A stretch of 12,354 bases of DNA from CAZSNT01 sp964607765 (GCA_964607765.1 CAZSNT010000239.1:1-12354); one strand, 5' to 3'; shown: positions 1 through 12,100, counted from the stretch's first letter. Notes: a model not told the origin generated them from the letters alone. A program made the numbers and translations.

Positions 1-32
1 ACCCCTCACACCCCTCACACCCCTCACACCCC
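1..32. repeat. Left terminal 9-bp tandem repeat, C-rich on + strand
   Basis: Three perfect copies of CCCCTCACA (2-10, 11-19, 20-28) are followed by a partial CCCC (29-32). Base 1 is the last base of a further unit, so the array runs off the window edge and its true length is unknown. Its reverse complement is the GGGGTGTGA array found after the stop codon at the other end of the window. It stops only 6 bases before the Shine-Dalgarno sequence of the giant gene, so it lies in the 5' untranslated region or promoter region. There are no unique spacers between units, so it is a minisatellite and not a CRISPR array. Confidence 0.97.
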
Positions 33-38
33 GGAAAC

Positions 39-42
39 AGGA
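39..42 (+). promoter_or_regulatory. Ribosome binding site (AGGA) of the giant gene
   Basis: AGGA lies 7 bases upstream of the ATG at 50, a normal Shine-Dalgarno spacing. Together with the signal peptide that begins directly at this ATG, it fixes the start codon. No -10/-35 promoter can be recognised in the 49 bases upstream of the gene, which are mostly the C-rich repeat; the promoter must lie outside the window or be of an unrecognised type. Confidence 0.7.
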
Positions 43-49
43 TCCAACC

Positions 50-139
50 ATGAGCTGCAACCTCAACTGCTTCCCCCGCTTCCTGGTCCGGTCGCTTCTC
101 GCGGCGTTCCTGACGGTGCTTGCGCTGACAGGGCGTGCA
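50..139 (+). other. Sec-type signal peptide, residues 1-30
   Basis: Arginines at 10 and 14 form the positive n-region, followed by a hydrophobic core (LLAAFLTVLALTG, 16-28) and a likely signal peptidase I site after Gly-Arg-Ala at residue 30, before Gln-Thr-Thr. There is no cysteine at the cleavage position, so it is not a lipoprotein signal; cysteines at 3 and 7 lie before the core. There is no twin arginine. The protein is therefore expected to leave the cytoplasm through SecYEG. How it crosses an outer membrane, if there is one, cannot be seen. Confidence 0.88.
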
Positions 140-3100
140 CAGACCACGCCGCCTCCGGACGCAGACGGCGACGGCATCCCGGACAGCATAGAGCACACGG
201 GGACGGATGCACTTCCTGGCGACAACGCCACGGGCGGCACAAAGGGGACCGTCGACAAGGTGGCGGAGAGCCGGGGTGTGTTCACATTCGCGGTCACGAC
301 GGAAGAGACGGACGGTCAGTCGACCATCAAGAGCATGACGATCACCCGTGCCACAGGCAAGTTCGAGGGATTCACTGCCAGTAGTTATCTGCGGGTCAAG
401 GGCAGCTGGGCCAGTGACGGCCTGTACGAGCTCACAGCCAAGACGGACACCGTGCTGACGCTCGCGATGATCCCGGCGCTGGGCCAGAGCCTGTATGTCA
501 AGATGGAGGGCGAAGACACACCGGAGCTGCTGGTGACGGTGATTCAGTACGAGAAATGGGGCAAGACCTACGGCGCTGCCGGCGAAACCGACTCCGACGG
601 CGACGGTATCGACGACGGGGTCGAGGACGCGAATAAGGACGGCAAGTGGGACGAAGGCGAGACGTGCGCCTGGCTCCCTGACAGTGACGGTGACGGGCTC
701 ACCGACGCGCAGGAGGACGTGAACAAGGACGGGAAGATCGCCGGAGACACCAACGAGAACCGCTTGTGGGACGGGCTCACGACACCGGAGGATTGGGACG
801 AGACGGATCCGCTGAATTCCGACACGGATGACGATGGCCTCGCCGACGGTCTGGAGGACGTCAACGGGGATGGCGCGATCGCCGGAGACGGTAACGCGAA
901 CCGTTTGCTGGACGGGGAGACCTGGACCGAGACGGACCCGCTGAATTCCGACTCAGACGACGATGGCATCAAGGACGGCTTGGAAGACCGCGACCGCGAC
1001 GGTCGGGTGGACCAGGAAGAGGATCTTGACCACGACGGGAAATTCGACTTCGGTGAGGACTTGGACGGCGACGGGCGCCGCGACGTCAAGGAGGATCTCG
1101 ACGGCGACGGCAAGTTCGACAACGGTGCGTATGAGACGGACCTGAACGGCGACGGTACGTTCCAGGTTGCTACGGAGGACCTCAACGGGGACGGCAATAA
1201 GGACATTGGCGAGGATCTGGACTGGGATCGTCAGCTGGACTCAACCGAAGACTTGAACGGCAACGGCACGCACGACTTACCCACGGAGGATCTCGACAGT
1301 GACGGCCATTTCGACAAGGTCAAGGAAGTGGACTCGAACAATGACGGCAACCTCGACGTGGACGAGGATTTGAACAACAACGGTCAGTTCGATCCCGATC
1401 CGGTGGTGCCTGTGGACGACAACGGCTGGGGCGGCAAAGCTCCGAAACAGGACGCGCAAGGGAACGATATCGAATACCAAGAGGTGGATAAGGACGGCGA
1501 CGGCGTGCTCGACACCGTGAACGAGGATCTGGATGGTGATGGCCGCTGGGACGTCGGCGAGGACAAGGACCGTGACGGTCGCCTCGACGAGAACGAAGAC
1601 CTGGACGGTGACGGTAAGCTCGATACGGCCGAGCCGGACACGATCCCGAACGGCAAATTCGACCGCGACGAGGACCTCGACGACGACGGTAACCTGGACG
1701 TGGATGAGGACCTGAACAACAACGGCAGGTTCGATACCGAAGAGGTGACACCGGCCGACACCAAAGGCTGGGGCGGCATTGTGGAGACGTCAAAGAAATA
1801 CAAGGAATACGACATCGACGGCGATGGCAAGCTGGACCTGTTTAACGAGGACCTCGACGACGACGGGTATCTGGACGCTCACTACACGGCCTTCGAGGCG
1901 GACGGGAAGCCGGACACGAGCACGACCGTCTACGAACAGGATCACGACAATGACGGGCGCGCGGACACGGCGGAGACGGACCCGAATGACAACGACACCG
2001 ACAACGATGGTGCTCTGGACGGTGAAGAGGACATCAACGGTGACGGGCTCATCATGGGGGACAGCGACGAGCGGCACAACCGGAAGGTGGATCCGGGCGA
2101 AACCTGGATCGAGTCCGACCCGCTCAACGACGACACCGACGGCGACGGCATCAAGGACGGGGACGAGGGCGAAGAGGACCAGAACTACTCGACCCACAAC
2201 AAGAAGCGCTGGAACGTTGATCTGGACGATGACAACCTGATCAATGCCAACGATACCGACAGCGATGGTGACGGCATCCCCGACAACGAGGAGGGCCAGG
2301 GCTACGGGAAGACCGGTACCGAGCCCTATAATGCGGACACCGACGGCGACACGATGCCGGACGGCTGGGAGCTGAACTACAGAGCGGTCGCCATCGAGAA
2401 GAACAATGACCTCCCCCAAGGTGCGACGCCGATCGGCCTGCTCGATCCCCTGAGCGACAGCGACAAGACTTTGGACGCCGACGGCGGGGGCGTCCGCAAC
2501 TACCTGGAGTACGACGAAGGCAAGGACCCCACCGACCGGGACGACGATCCCCTGGAGCCGGGGGGTACCGAGGCCGCTGCGTTTGCGGTCAGGGTCGGCG
2601 GCGAAACCAGCAGCACGGACGTCGAGTTGCAGAAGATGGTCGGCACCGCGGACGGGGGGTCGCTTTTCGCGGCGAATTTTGGCGCCGTTGCGACCTTGGA
2701 CAGCTACAAGCTCCTGGCCAAGGACTCATCTCGGGCGCACAACGCACTCGTGGCGTATCGTACGGGCGAGTATGTCTGGGAGTGGGTCATTCAGCTGCAT
2801 GGGGATCAGGGCGTGACGGTGCTTGACGTGGTCGACTATGAGGAAACCGTCTACGCGGTCGGGCTGTTTCGGGGCAACCTTCAGTTTGGCGTTGGCGGCA
2901 CGGCGGTCACGAAGATCCAGGACAACCTGACGGCGTACGACACTGGATTCATCCTGGGCCTGAACAAGGCGGACGGGACCATCAAGCACCAGTTCTTTGC
3001 AGAGCAGTCGTCCGAGTTCCGCGGCGTAGCCGTGAGCGAGCACGGCGTCTACATATGTGGGAGCTACGGCAAGGGGACCGGCAAGGAGACGGCGCGTCTG

Positions 3101-6100
3101 CGTACGCTTGACATCCACGGCCAGAAAACGCTTCCGCGCAAGATCCATGTACATGCGCACTCGTACCACACGAACTACAAGTACGGCGTCGACATCTTCG
3201 TGGCGCGACTCGGCTTTGACCTGTTGACCTGCGACTGGATCAACAGCGGCGGCAGTGCCCAGGACTGGACCTACTGCGAGGGGCCGGGGGACCAGAGTCG
3301 CGTCGCCTGGCTTAACTGGCATGCCCGGGAACTGCCCCACGACATCGTTGTTGACCCGGACGGTAACGCGTACATCTGCGGCTCGTTCTGCGGGTACTAC
3401 TGGTGGGGCTGGTGGCCGATGCCTTTCAGTTTTCAGCGTGCCCACGCGAGTATCCCGGCGCTCTACACCAACCACAGCATGCATCACCCCGAAGCCAGAG
3501 GTTACACGACGTGGTTCGCGGCCAAGTTCAGCGAAGAGGACGGCACCGCTGAGGAGTTGGCGACCGGGCGTAAGAGCTGGGACCGCACGTGGCATGTCAC
3601 CGTCGCGCGTTCCATGGCGATCGTCGGCGGCGACGTCTACGTGGGCGGCACTTTCCAGGGCAGCGACTCGCTCAACTACTGCCATTTCGGCAAATCCGGC
3701 AATCACAACGCTCACGACAACTGGCTGCGCACGCCCTGGAGCCACACTCAGGACGGGTTCGTCTTCAAATTCAACGAGAACCTGCAGCTCCAGCCGAAGA
3801 GGGGCATCATGGTGCGCGGGAGTAGTCAGCACGAGGCGGTCACGCATCTCGAGGCGCTGCCCAACGGCAAGACGTTGCTGTTCGCCGGTACCTACGGCAA
3901 TCCGGACGCTTACTTCCATCGTGGGGAGAAAGCTTGGCATAACAGCGGTGACGACAAGCCCATCCGGCTCAAGGCCAACGCGCGGCCGAACATCTTCATC
4001 GGAGCGCTCGATACGTCGGAGGACGCGGCGGACCCGACCCTCAAGATAAAGTGGGTGCGCACGACTAGCTCGAGCAAGTTCTCCGCTCCGGAGTTCGTGG
4101 ACATCAGGGGTATTGCCTTCCAGCCCGACCCCGAGCAGTCGAGCACGGACACGACGGACACAGGCTCCTCGGGCTCGTCGGGCACGACGACGGTGGGAGA
4201 GGATGATGTGGGACGCGTTTTCTACGCGGGCAACTTCCGCGGCGACACCAAGCGTACGATGTATTTCGGCGATGCGCGCAACGAGTCGTTGATCAAGCAT
4301 CTTGGTGACAACACGACGAACAGCGTCTTCCTCTCCGGCGTCAGGACCTCGAGCGAAGCCCTCGAGGTCGTGTTGCTCCGCGTGCGCTGTGACCTGGGCG
4401 GGCACGAGGCGCCCATCATCCCGACGGTGGGCAAGACATCATACCTGTCCGGGCAGCGCGTACTCATGACGTTTCCCTTCCGGATCTACCCGGACCCCAA
4501 GCATGATCCCAACGACCCCGCGTACGTACAGCTACCCAGTGGACAAGAGAGAGATTACTCGACGGATCTGGTCATCTGGGAGCCGGAAGCGGGGGAGCCG
4601 GATACCCACAAGTACAAGACCCGTTTCACGTCTCTCGGCTACAGCCTGGGCGATGCCGAGCGTCGAGACGATTTCCGGCGCCTGAGCTTCAACATCCAAG
4701 AGTATACAAGCGTCAAGATCGACTACAAGACAGAGTACAAGCTGGAGGTCGATTCGGAGGTCGTCTGGCCGAATCCCGACAGCTCGATTTCGCCCGAGGC
4801 GTGCCGTGCTCTGGGCGGACCCGACCCGCCGGTGGGTGTGCACTGGTACGTGAAAGCGGCTGAGGTCGCGCCCAGCGTGGACGGGACCGCGTCCGGTACT
4901 TCGTTCAACGCGTCCGGTGTGCGTTACGTGCTGCAGGGCTACCATGCAACGGGCGTCGTACCGGGCAACAGCGGCTACCAACGCAGCGCCGGACGCGTGC
5001 AGGTCACCGGCGCCTCTGCGAACTACATCACCATGACCGGTCCGGGTACGCTGAAGTACAAGTGGGAGAAGCAGTACAGCGTCAACCAGAGCACGACCAA
5101 CACCGAAGCGAAGAGCTTCCCGCTGACGCGTGTCACCGCGCAGCCGTCGGGGTATAGCGTCTCGCAGCCGGACGGTGCGGGTGAAGGCGAGTTTTGGTTC
5201 ACCCACGGCAGCACCGTGCAGATCGGCTCCCGCGCCAAGGGCAACGAGCGCTCGCTCAAAGGCTGGCTCTACGCCACCGATCCGTTCCCGTTCTCGAAGA
5301 TACCCGACGGTACCTATGCACACATCGGCGAACTCGCCGACGCACACAATGACGTGCTGACCGTGGACTGGGACGACGGGAACGCCCAGACGCCCGATGA
5401 TCAGTACTACGTGGTTCAGGCCGTCCTGGAGGACCCCGCCCGGGTCATGTGGGATTATGGCGACACCATCATCTACGCTAACGCCGGACTGGGCGGGCCG
5501 GGGCTGGATCGGCCCACCGACACAGCCGGGAAGCCCGCTGCGCGATTCCTGGAGGGTCCGGCGGGCAGCGGGCTCGAGGACATGTATGTCTGGGACGAGG
5601 TGGCTGAACGTTACCTGCCCTTGCGTCCCGGCACCATGCTCTTGACGTGGGACACTACCACCGGCGGCTCGCTCTTGCAGCAGGTGACCAGCGGCTTCCC
5701 AGGCGACGGGATCGAAGACTACTACGGCAACCCGGACAAGGGCGGCAGCTTCCCCCTTCTGTCGGGCAACGCCACATTCCATTACAGACACGTCATCAAC
5801 ACGCCCGCCGTCGATCTCGATCCGTCCGACACGGACCAGAGGACGACCATCACCGACAAGTTCTACTTCGAGCGTGAGGAGGGCGCGGAAATGCTCGGAG
5901 GCGGCACAGACGCCTCCATGGAGGATGTGTCTGTTGACACGACAGCGTTGGGCCAGATCGACGGTGAAGTGGACGCAGACAGCGGCTTCACAGCCGGCTA
6001 TCCCGGGCGAGCCGTGCTGCTGTTCAGCAAGTCCGACACGGCCGGCATCCCCGCCGTCGGGGACCTCACCACCGAGTTGCTGCTGACGCGGATTGTGAGA

Positions 6101-9100
6101 ACGAAGCGCTACGATGACAGTGCCGACTGGAGCGGCGGGGGAGAACTGCTCGATCGCAAGGTAGCACAGGGCGATGCCCTCACGATCGGCACGAAGGTCA
6201 CCAGCCCGCACGACACGGCCGGGATTGGCACGGGCTACTTGCTGCTTGCCGGTGAGGAGTACGGCGGCGAGGACTACGCCGCAAACTACAATGCCGACGT
6301 CCACTCACACACGGCGGACCCGCCCGACTTCGGCCCGATCATCCCGGTGAACTGGGTGTATCACGCGCCCGCGGACCCCAGCGCGGTCAACGTGACCAAA
6401 GATCTTCTCGTCGTCTGGTACGAGAAGGCGGACGACATCCTCTGGCCCTACAAACCCGTGCTCTATCGGACCTTCAAATGGCCGGACACTGGGCCGCGGA
6501 TTGTCATCGCCAGCCGTTTCGGTTCCGACGGCTTGGACGCGAACGGCAACGCCCAGCTCTCCTACGACGTGACCAACTATGCCGAGGTCAAGATATACAA
6601 CCAGCCGGACCGCCTGAAGCCCGGCTACAACCCGAACGAAGAGCACGCGCTGATCGCCCCGTCCTTCGCGTATCTGTCTTCACCGTCGCCACCGTCGGCG
6701 GCGTACGCGCTGCGTAACGACCTGAACGTCGTCACCCGCGACGCCACGCACACCTCCGAGCCGCGTGTCCTGGTCCAGTACTCGGACATCACGGATCCCG
6801 ACGCGCCGGAGACCAAGATGTCCGTTTACACGATCGAGCTCGAGGACCAGAACATCGACGACTCGCGTGCGAAGCAAGCGCTCGAGCCCACGGACGATCC
6901 GCAGAAGGCGAGCAACTACACCTTCACGTATTGGACCAAGGCCGGTGAACCGGTCTATGCGCCGTACCCGCTCAACCTGGTCATCGACGTGAACGTGGTC
7001 AACAACGCGCTGGGCACCTGGGTGGCGCCGGACGGCACCATCTACCAGGATCGTGATCTTCAGGACGACGTGTTCGAACAGCGCACGTGGTGGTTGGACC
7101 ATCGCGGTCAGGGCTGGGTCGTGTCCGGCAACGGTCCCGGACACCTCGCTGACTGGGACACGACCAACGCCGTGGAGGCACAGTATTTCTACCGGCTGCG
7201 GCCTGAGTTCTGGCATCCGACCGACAGCACGGGCGACCCCGTCAGGTGGCTGGGCAACGACGGGCAGACGACGGCTGCGATCGTCACGACCTATCCGACG
7301 GTCTGGCCGGACGAAGCGTCGACCATGAAAGCAGGTGAAACGCTGACCTACTCCGGCGGCGAGTATCGCATGGACAATCCCGTCGCACCGGGGCTGCCGG
7401 GCGTCATCGGCTGGGCGGCCGGCGAGACGGTGTTCGACTCGCGCAACAAGAAGATGAGGAACCTCACGGGCTCGAGAATTGACAGCGATTGGACCGTGCG
7501 CATCATCTCGCCGCTGGAGGAGCGCCGGGTCCCGATCGAGAAGGCCACCACCGGGACCGGCGGGGATGCGACAGAGCTTCCTGCGGACATTCCGGAGGAA
7601 CTCCGGCCGGCCGCCGGCAACGTCACAGTTGTTCGCGGCGAATACCGCTTTACCCAACTCTCCGCATCGCTGCAGAGGCGTATTCTCTATGATCCGCTGC
7701 TCAAACAGCTCGGTATCCGCGGCTACGTGAACGACCGGACGCTCGGCGATTCGGATCTTACGGCTGCGCCGCCCGCGGTGTACGTGCTTGAGCCGAACAT
7801 CCTGACCGCGTCCGAACGCAATGATCTGCTCGAGCTCTCGGAGGATCTGCGTTGGCGGAACGCCGTCAACAAACTGTACGCGTTGACACGGAACCCGAAC
7901 GAGATGCAGGTGTCGGCCGGCTCCGATCCCTTCCTTGTCGGCGTCGCGCCCGCGCAACGCGACGACGACGGCACGCCGTTAGCCGTGCCTGACACGGCGA
8001 AGGCGATGCCGGCCAGTGGGCTTGGACCAGGCTTGGCAGTCATCCCGAACCAGGCATTCATCGATCCGGAGGCGCTAGGGGCTGACGGCGCCCCGCTTCC
8101 TGACGACTACGAGGCGTACGTCACGCTCGCAGAGAACAACCACACCAGCCTCGGCGCCGCGCCGGTCGCGCTGCACATCATCAAGGTCCGTCGGAACCTG
8201 CGCTATCGGGGCGCGGTGAAAGTGATTCTGGGCGACAACGTGTTCGAGGAGAAGGCGGTGTTGCGGCACACCGGCGACTTCGGCACGCACACCAAGGACC
8301 TGGTCTACCAGTGGTTCATCCGCGAGGAGGACGGCACGGAAGCGCCCGTGCCGGGGGCGTCCTCGCCCGATCCGTGGGTGTTGTTCGGCAAGAGTGGCCT
8401 CGGCAAGTTCCAAGTGTCGCTCAAGGGGACTGGCCCGGTCATTTTGCGCGACAACCTAGCATTCCTCCGCTACCGGCACGTGAACGAGATCGGCTACGAG
8501 TCGAGTCAGGACCGCGACAAAGGAAGCGGCGCGTATTCGAGCAAGAACGTGAACGACGTGAAGTGGGACGACCCCGCCGGCCGGACGAAGTGGGACAGCT
8601 TCTACGACGACAACACGTTCAGCACGAACGATGGGCAGAGCTACACCGCGACCGGTGAGTGGGCGGGGGCCGGGAACTCGCCGGACGTGGACGGCAAGTT
8701 CCGGCCGCAGCTGGTCATGGGTTGGGTTAAGCGCGTCCTGGACGGGATCAACCTGTACGAGGCGCGGATCAAGGACTTCACCAACAACGAGAGCCCGGCC
8801 ACGTATTCGTCGATGATCCAACAGGCCGGACCGCGCTACGAGGGTGCCGTCGCCTTCAACCCGGACAAAGACGTGATTGAAAACCACGGCCTCATCGAGC
8901 TGTACACGACCGTGCTGAACCGCGCCAAAGCGCTGAGCATCGATCTGAGCCAGCCCGCCAACACACCCGGCGTGCTCAACGCGCTCCTGCTCGCCGCGAC
9001 CCGCATCGCAGACCTCTACATGCTTCTCGGCGACGAGGCGTTTACTGACGCCATGGACCCGACCATCGGCGTCCGTAGCGAAGAGGTGGAAGACGGCGCG

Positions 9101-12100
9101 CTCGGGCTGCCGCTCATGGCGTTCGAGAACATGATGCCTTCGCTTATCGACGAGGAACTCGCCCTGCTGCGCGGCGTGGACGACACGTTTGCACGGCCGG
9201 TCTACAACCGCCTATTCTGGAATTTCGTCAAAGGCCAGGGCGAGCCGGCCTACGCGCTGAACTACCAGATCGACGACGTGACGGGCGACGGCTTCATCAA
9301 CGAGTACGACGCCATGAAACGCTACCCGCAGGGCCACGGCGACGCCTGGGGGCATTATCTGACCGCGGTAAGGACGCATTACGACCTGTTGCGGCATCCG
9401 TTCTTCAACTGGCAGTCGCGCTCCGAGCTCTACAACCTCATGGACATTGTGCTCCAGGTCGATTTCCTCGATGAACGGCGTTTCGCCCAGGCGGCCTCGG
9501 CCAAGGCCAGGACCGGCTCACAGATCACCAATCTGACCTACCGCGCCAACTACACCGAGGATCCCGACGGGCAGTGGCAGGGCTACACCGACACCTACGC
9601 CGACCGCGCCTGGGGCGTCGAGGATTGGGCGCGCCGCGCCGGGCAGGGCGCGCTGTTCGACTGGATGACTGTCAATGCCATCTTACCGGTGGACGCTCCG
9701 GACTACAAAGAGGGCATCGAGCATGTGGATCGCGGCACGGTATCGGACATCGCCGAGATTTCCGCGCAGTTACTGGCCGTGGAGAGCACTTGCGACCAGG
9801 CAAACGAGGGGCTGAACCCGCTGGGCGTGCATCCCGAGACCGTGCCGTTCGACATTGACCCGTACCGCGTGGATCGCCACGGCAACGATCCGGCCACGCA
9901 TTTCGAGCAGATCTACGAACGTGCGGTGCAGGCGGTTCAGAACGCCGCCCTCGTGTTCGACAGTGCCGATGAGGACCGCGAACGCCTGCGCCAGGTCGCG
10001 TCCTCCACCGCGGCCCACGTCGGCGAGGCAGTGGAACAGGATCTGGCCTACCGCGATGCGCTGATCGAGATCTTCGGCGCGCCCTACACCGGCATGATCG
10101 GGACCGGCAAGCCCTATCCGGCCGGGTACGAGGGCCCGGACCTGATGCTGTACATGTACGTTGACAACACGCAGATCGAGACCGGTAATCTGGAGGTCAG
10201 CCTGCCGAAGCGCGTGAAGCTCAAAGACATACTTCCTCCTTGGGTGAAGGAGCTGAAGGAGTCGGACAAAGAGCTGTTCTACTTCACAGACGATGCCAAC
10301 GCGATGCGAACGCTGGACAAGGACGAACCGAATGCCGCCTTCCTGAGCGTCATCAACGAGCTGACCCACCTGACGACGAAGACAACCGATCAGACGGAGC
10401 TCGACAGGCTGTACGTCCCGTACACGGCACGCAGTTATGCCTACCAGGTGCCTGCGGACGGGAGCTGGGGATCGCGCCTCGAAGGCGGCGAGCTGCAAAA
10501 CATCATTGCCGAGATGGTCCTGACCGAAGCTCAGCTCGAAGCCGACATCAAGGCGTACCAGATGGCCATCACCGGCCTGAACACCATGTGGGAGCTGCTG
10601 CAGGCCAGGATCCGGTTCGCTAAGCTTAGCTATGACGCCCAGAAGGATCTGCATGACTACGTCACCACTGTCAACAGGACATTCAACTACATAGAATCAA
10701 GCATAAACATCATTGAGACCGTGTCTGAGATGCTGCAGAAGACGGAGGAGGCGACCACGCAATCCGTCCCTGAGGACATAATAGCAGGTCTGTCTAACTC
10801 GATCCCCATCAGACCGGTGGTCTACGCAGTAGTGGGTGTCATGAAGCTCGGCAATTTCCTCGCCACCAAACCGGTCAAGACCGCTCTGGAGGAGACTCAA
10901 CGGTGGCTGGGGTTTGATGCCGAAATCATGGAAATGAACATGGAGCTCGAGGCTATGAAGCAGGAGCTGGGTGAAGAGATGGTTGATCAACTGTCCGAAC
11001 TGCTCGGCTCCCTCGGTGACGAGAAGCTGGAGGCCATCGAGATCCTGAAGACTGCCGAGGAGCTGACGCTGCTGGCGGGCGCGCATACGACGGCGCTCAG
11101 GAAGGGGCAGCGTCTGTTGCAGGAGCGCGCGAACTGGCACACGGATTTGGCCGCGCGCGTGCAGACCAACCGCTACACGGACATGGCCCTGCGCGTGTCG
11201 CGCAATGACGGCCTGCGCCAGTTCCGTGAAGCCTTTGACCTCGCCGCCAGATACACCTACCTCGCCGCGAAAGCCTACGACTACGAGACGAACCTGCCCG
11301 AGACGGACCCCGCTTCAGCGCAAGGCCTGCTCTCCGACATCGTGCAGGAACGCTGCGTCGGCGCGGTCGAGGATGGGGGAGAGCCCGTCGCGGGCGGCGG
11401 ACTCACCGACTATCTCGTGAAGCTCAAAGCGAACTACGACGCGCTCAAGGGCCAGATGGGCTTCAACAACCCGCAGACCGAGACCGGGCGCTTCTCACTG
11501 CGCTATGAGCTGTTCCGCATCAAGGACGACGCGGCCGGGAACGTGCTCTGGCGGCACGCGCTCGAACAGCACCGCGTCGACGACCTGTGGACCGTGCAGG
11601 CCTTCCGCCAGCACTGCCGGCCGTTCGCGGCACAGTCGGCCGGGGCGCAGCCCGGGTTCGTTATCCCGTTCGACACCCAGATCGTCGAAGGCAGGAATTT
11701 CTTTGGGCAACTCCTCGGTCCCGGCGATCACAGCTACGACGCGAGCAGCTTCGCGACCAAGATCCGATCCGTGGGTGTTTGGTTCGAGAACTACAGCAAC
11801 GACGTTCTTGCCGAGACGCCGCGGGTCTACCTGGTTCCCGCCGGCACGGACGTCATGCTCGTGCCGACCAGCAACGACCTGGCGACGCGCGAGTGGAGCA
11901 TTGTCAACCAGCGCATTCCCGTGCCCTACGCCATCTCGGATTCGGACCTGGCCGAGCCGCACTGGCACGCGGCCACGGACAGCCTGAACGCGCCCTACGA
12001 CCGGCTCGTGCGCTACTCGCGCTTCCGCGCCTACCACGACACGGGCTATTTCGACGAGAGCGAGATGACGTACTGCAGCCGCCTGGTCGGACGCTCGGTG

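Larger units (their letters stand above)
983..1882 (+). repeat. Twelve-residue EDLDGDG array within the calcium region
   Basis: About twenty short units of consensus E-D-L-D/N-x-D/N-G-x-x-D-x-x follow each other, for example EDLDHDGKFDFG, EDLDGDGRRDVK and EDLNGDGNKDIG. Most units are 12 residues, with a few 13 or longer. This is shorter and more regular than typical 23- to 36-residue thrombospondin type 3 units: each unit is little more than one EF-type loop with no helices between. Two spacers containing a Gly-Trp-Gly-Gly turn interrupt the array. Some units have weakened calcium positions (EDLDWDRQLD lacks the Gly). Confidence 0.85.
590..2560 (+). repeat. Asp/Asn-rich calcium-binding loop array (TSP3/EF-loop type), residues 181-837
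   Basis: About 650 residues are dominated by loops of the form D-x-D-x-D-G-x-x-D. They begin at DSDGDGIDDG (181) and end near DADGGGVRNY and the DRDDDPLEP tail. In thrombospondin type 3 and calcium-binding OmpA/adhesin-like repeats, such loops coordinate Ca2+ through Asp/Asn side chains at positions 1, 3 and 5 and a backbone carbonyl near the Gly. Well over 25 loops can be counted by eye. The segment is extremely acidic, so it should be rigid only when calcium is bound, as expected of an extracellular stalk or spacer. Three orders of duplication are visible and annotated separately. A cytoplasmic role is unlikely given the signal peptide. Confidence 0.92.

Noticed and set aside
1..32. CRISPR array or CRISPR remnant at the left end
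   Set aside because: The units are 9 bases and directly adjacent, with no unique spacers; it is a minisatellite.
568..1206. Antisense Ser/Pro/Arg-rich frame opposite the calcium array
   Set aside because: The monotony comes from reading GAC/GGC-type codons of the Asp-Gly repeats backwards; it mirrors the sense repeat period and is not an independent gene.
590..2560. RTX (GGxGxDxUx) haemolysin-type calcium repeats
   Set aside because: Loops are D-x-D-x-D-G type without the paired glycines of RTX; there is also an N-terminal signal peptide, whereas RTX proteins use a C-terminal type I signal.
2726..4405. Long antisense open frame (559 codons), and similar ones at 4532-6304 and 6680-7957
   Set aside because: They lie wholly opposite the giant gene, whose GC-rich, G/C-ending codons leave few stops on the other strand. 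The translations are Arg/Val/Ala-rich with no domain or signal and no ribosome binding site logic, so they are shadows.
9275..9310. Complete dockerin domain
   Set aside because: Only one 12-residue loop is present, without the second duplicated loop-helix that defines dockerins.
10772..10873. Transmembrane anchor in the helical section
   Set aside because: The hydrophobic run is short and broken by Pro, Arg, Lys and Gly, so it fits a hairpin tip better than a permanent membrane helix.
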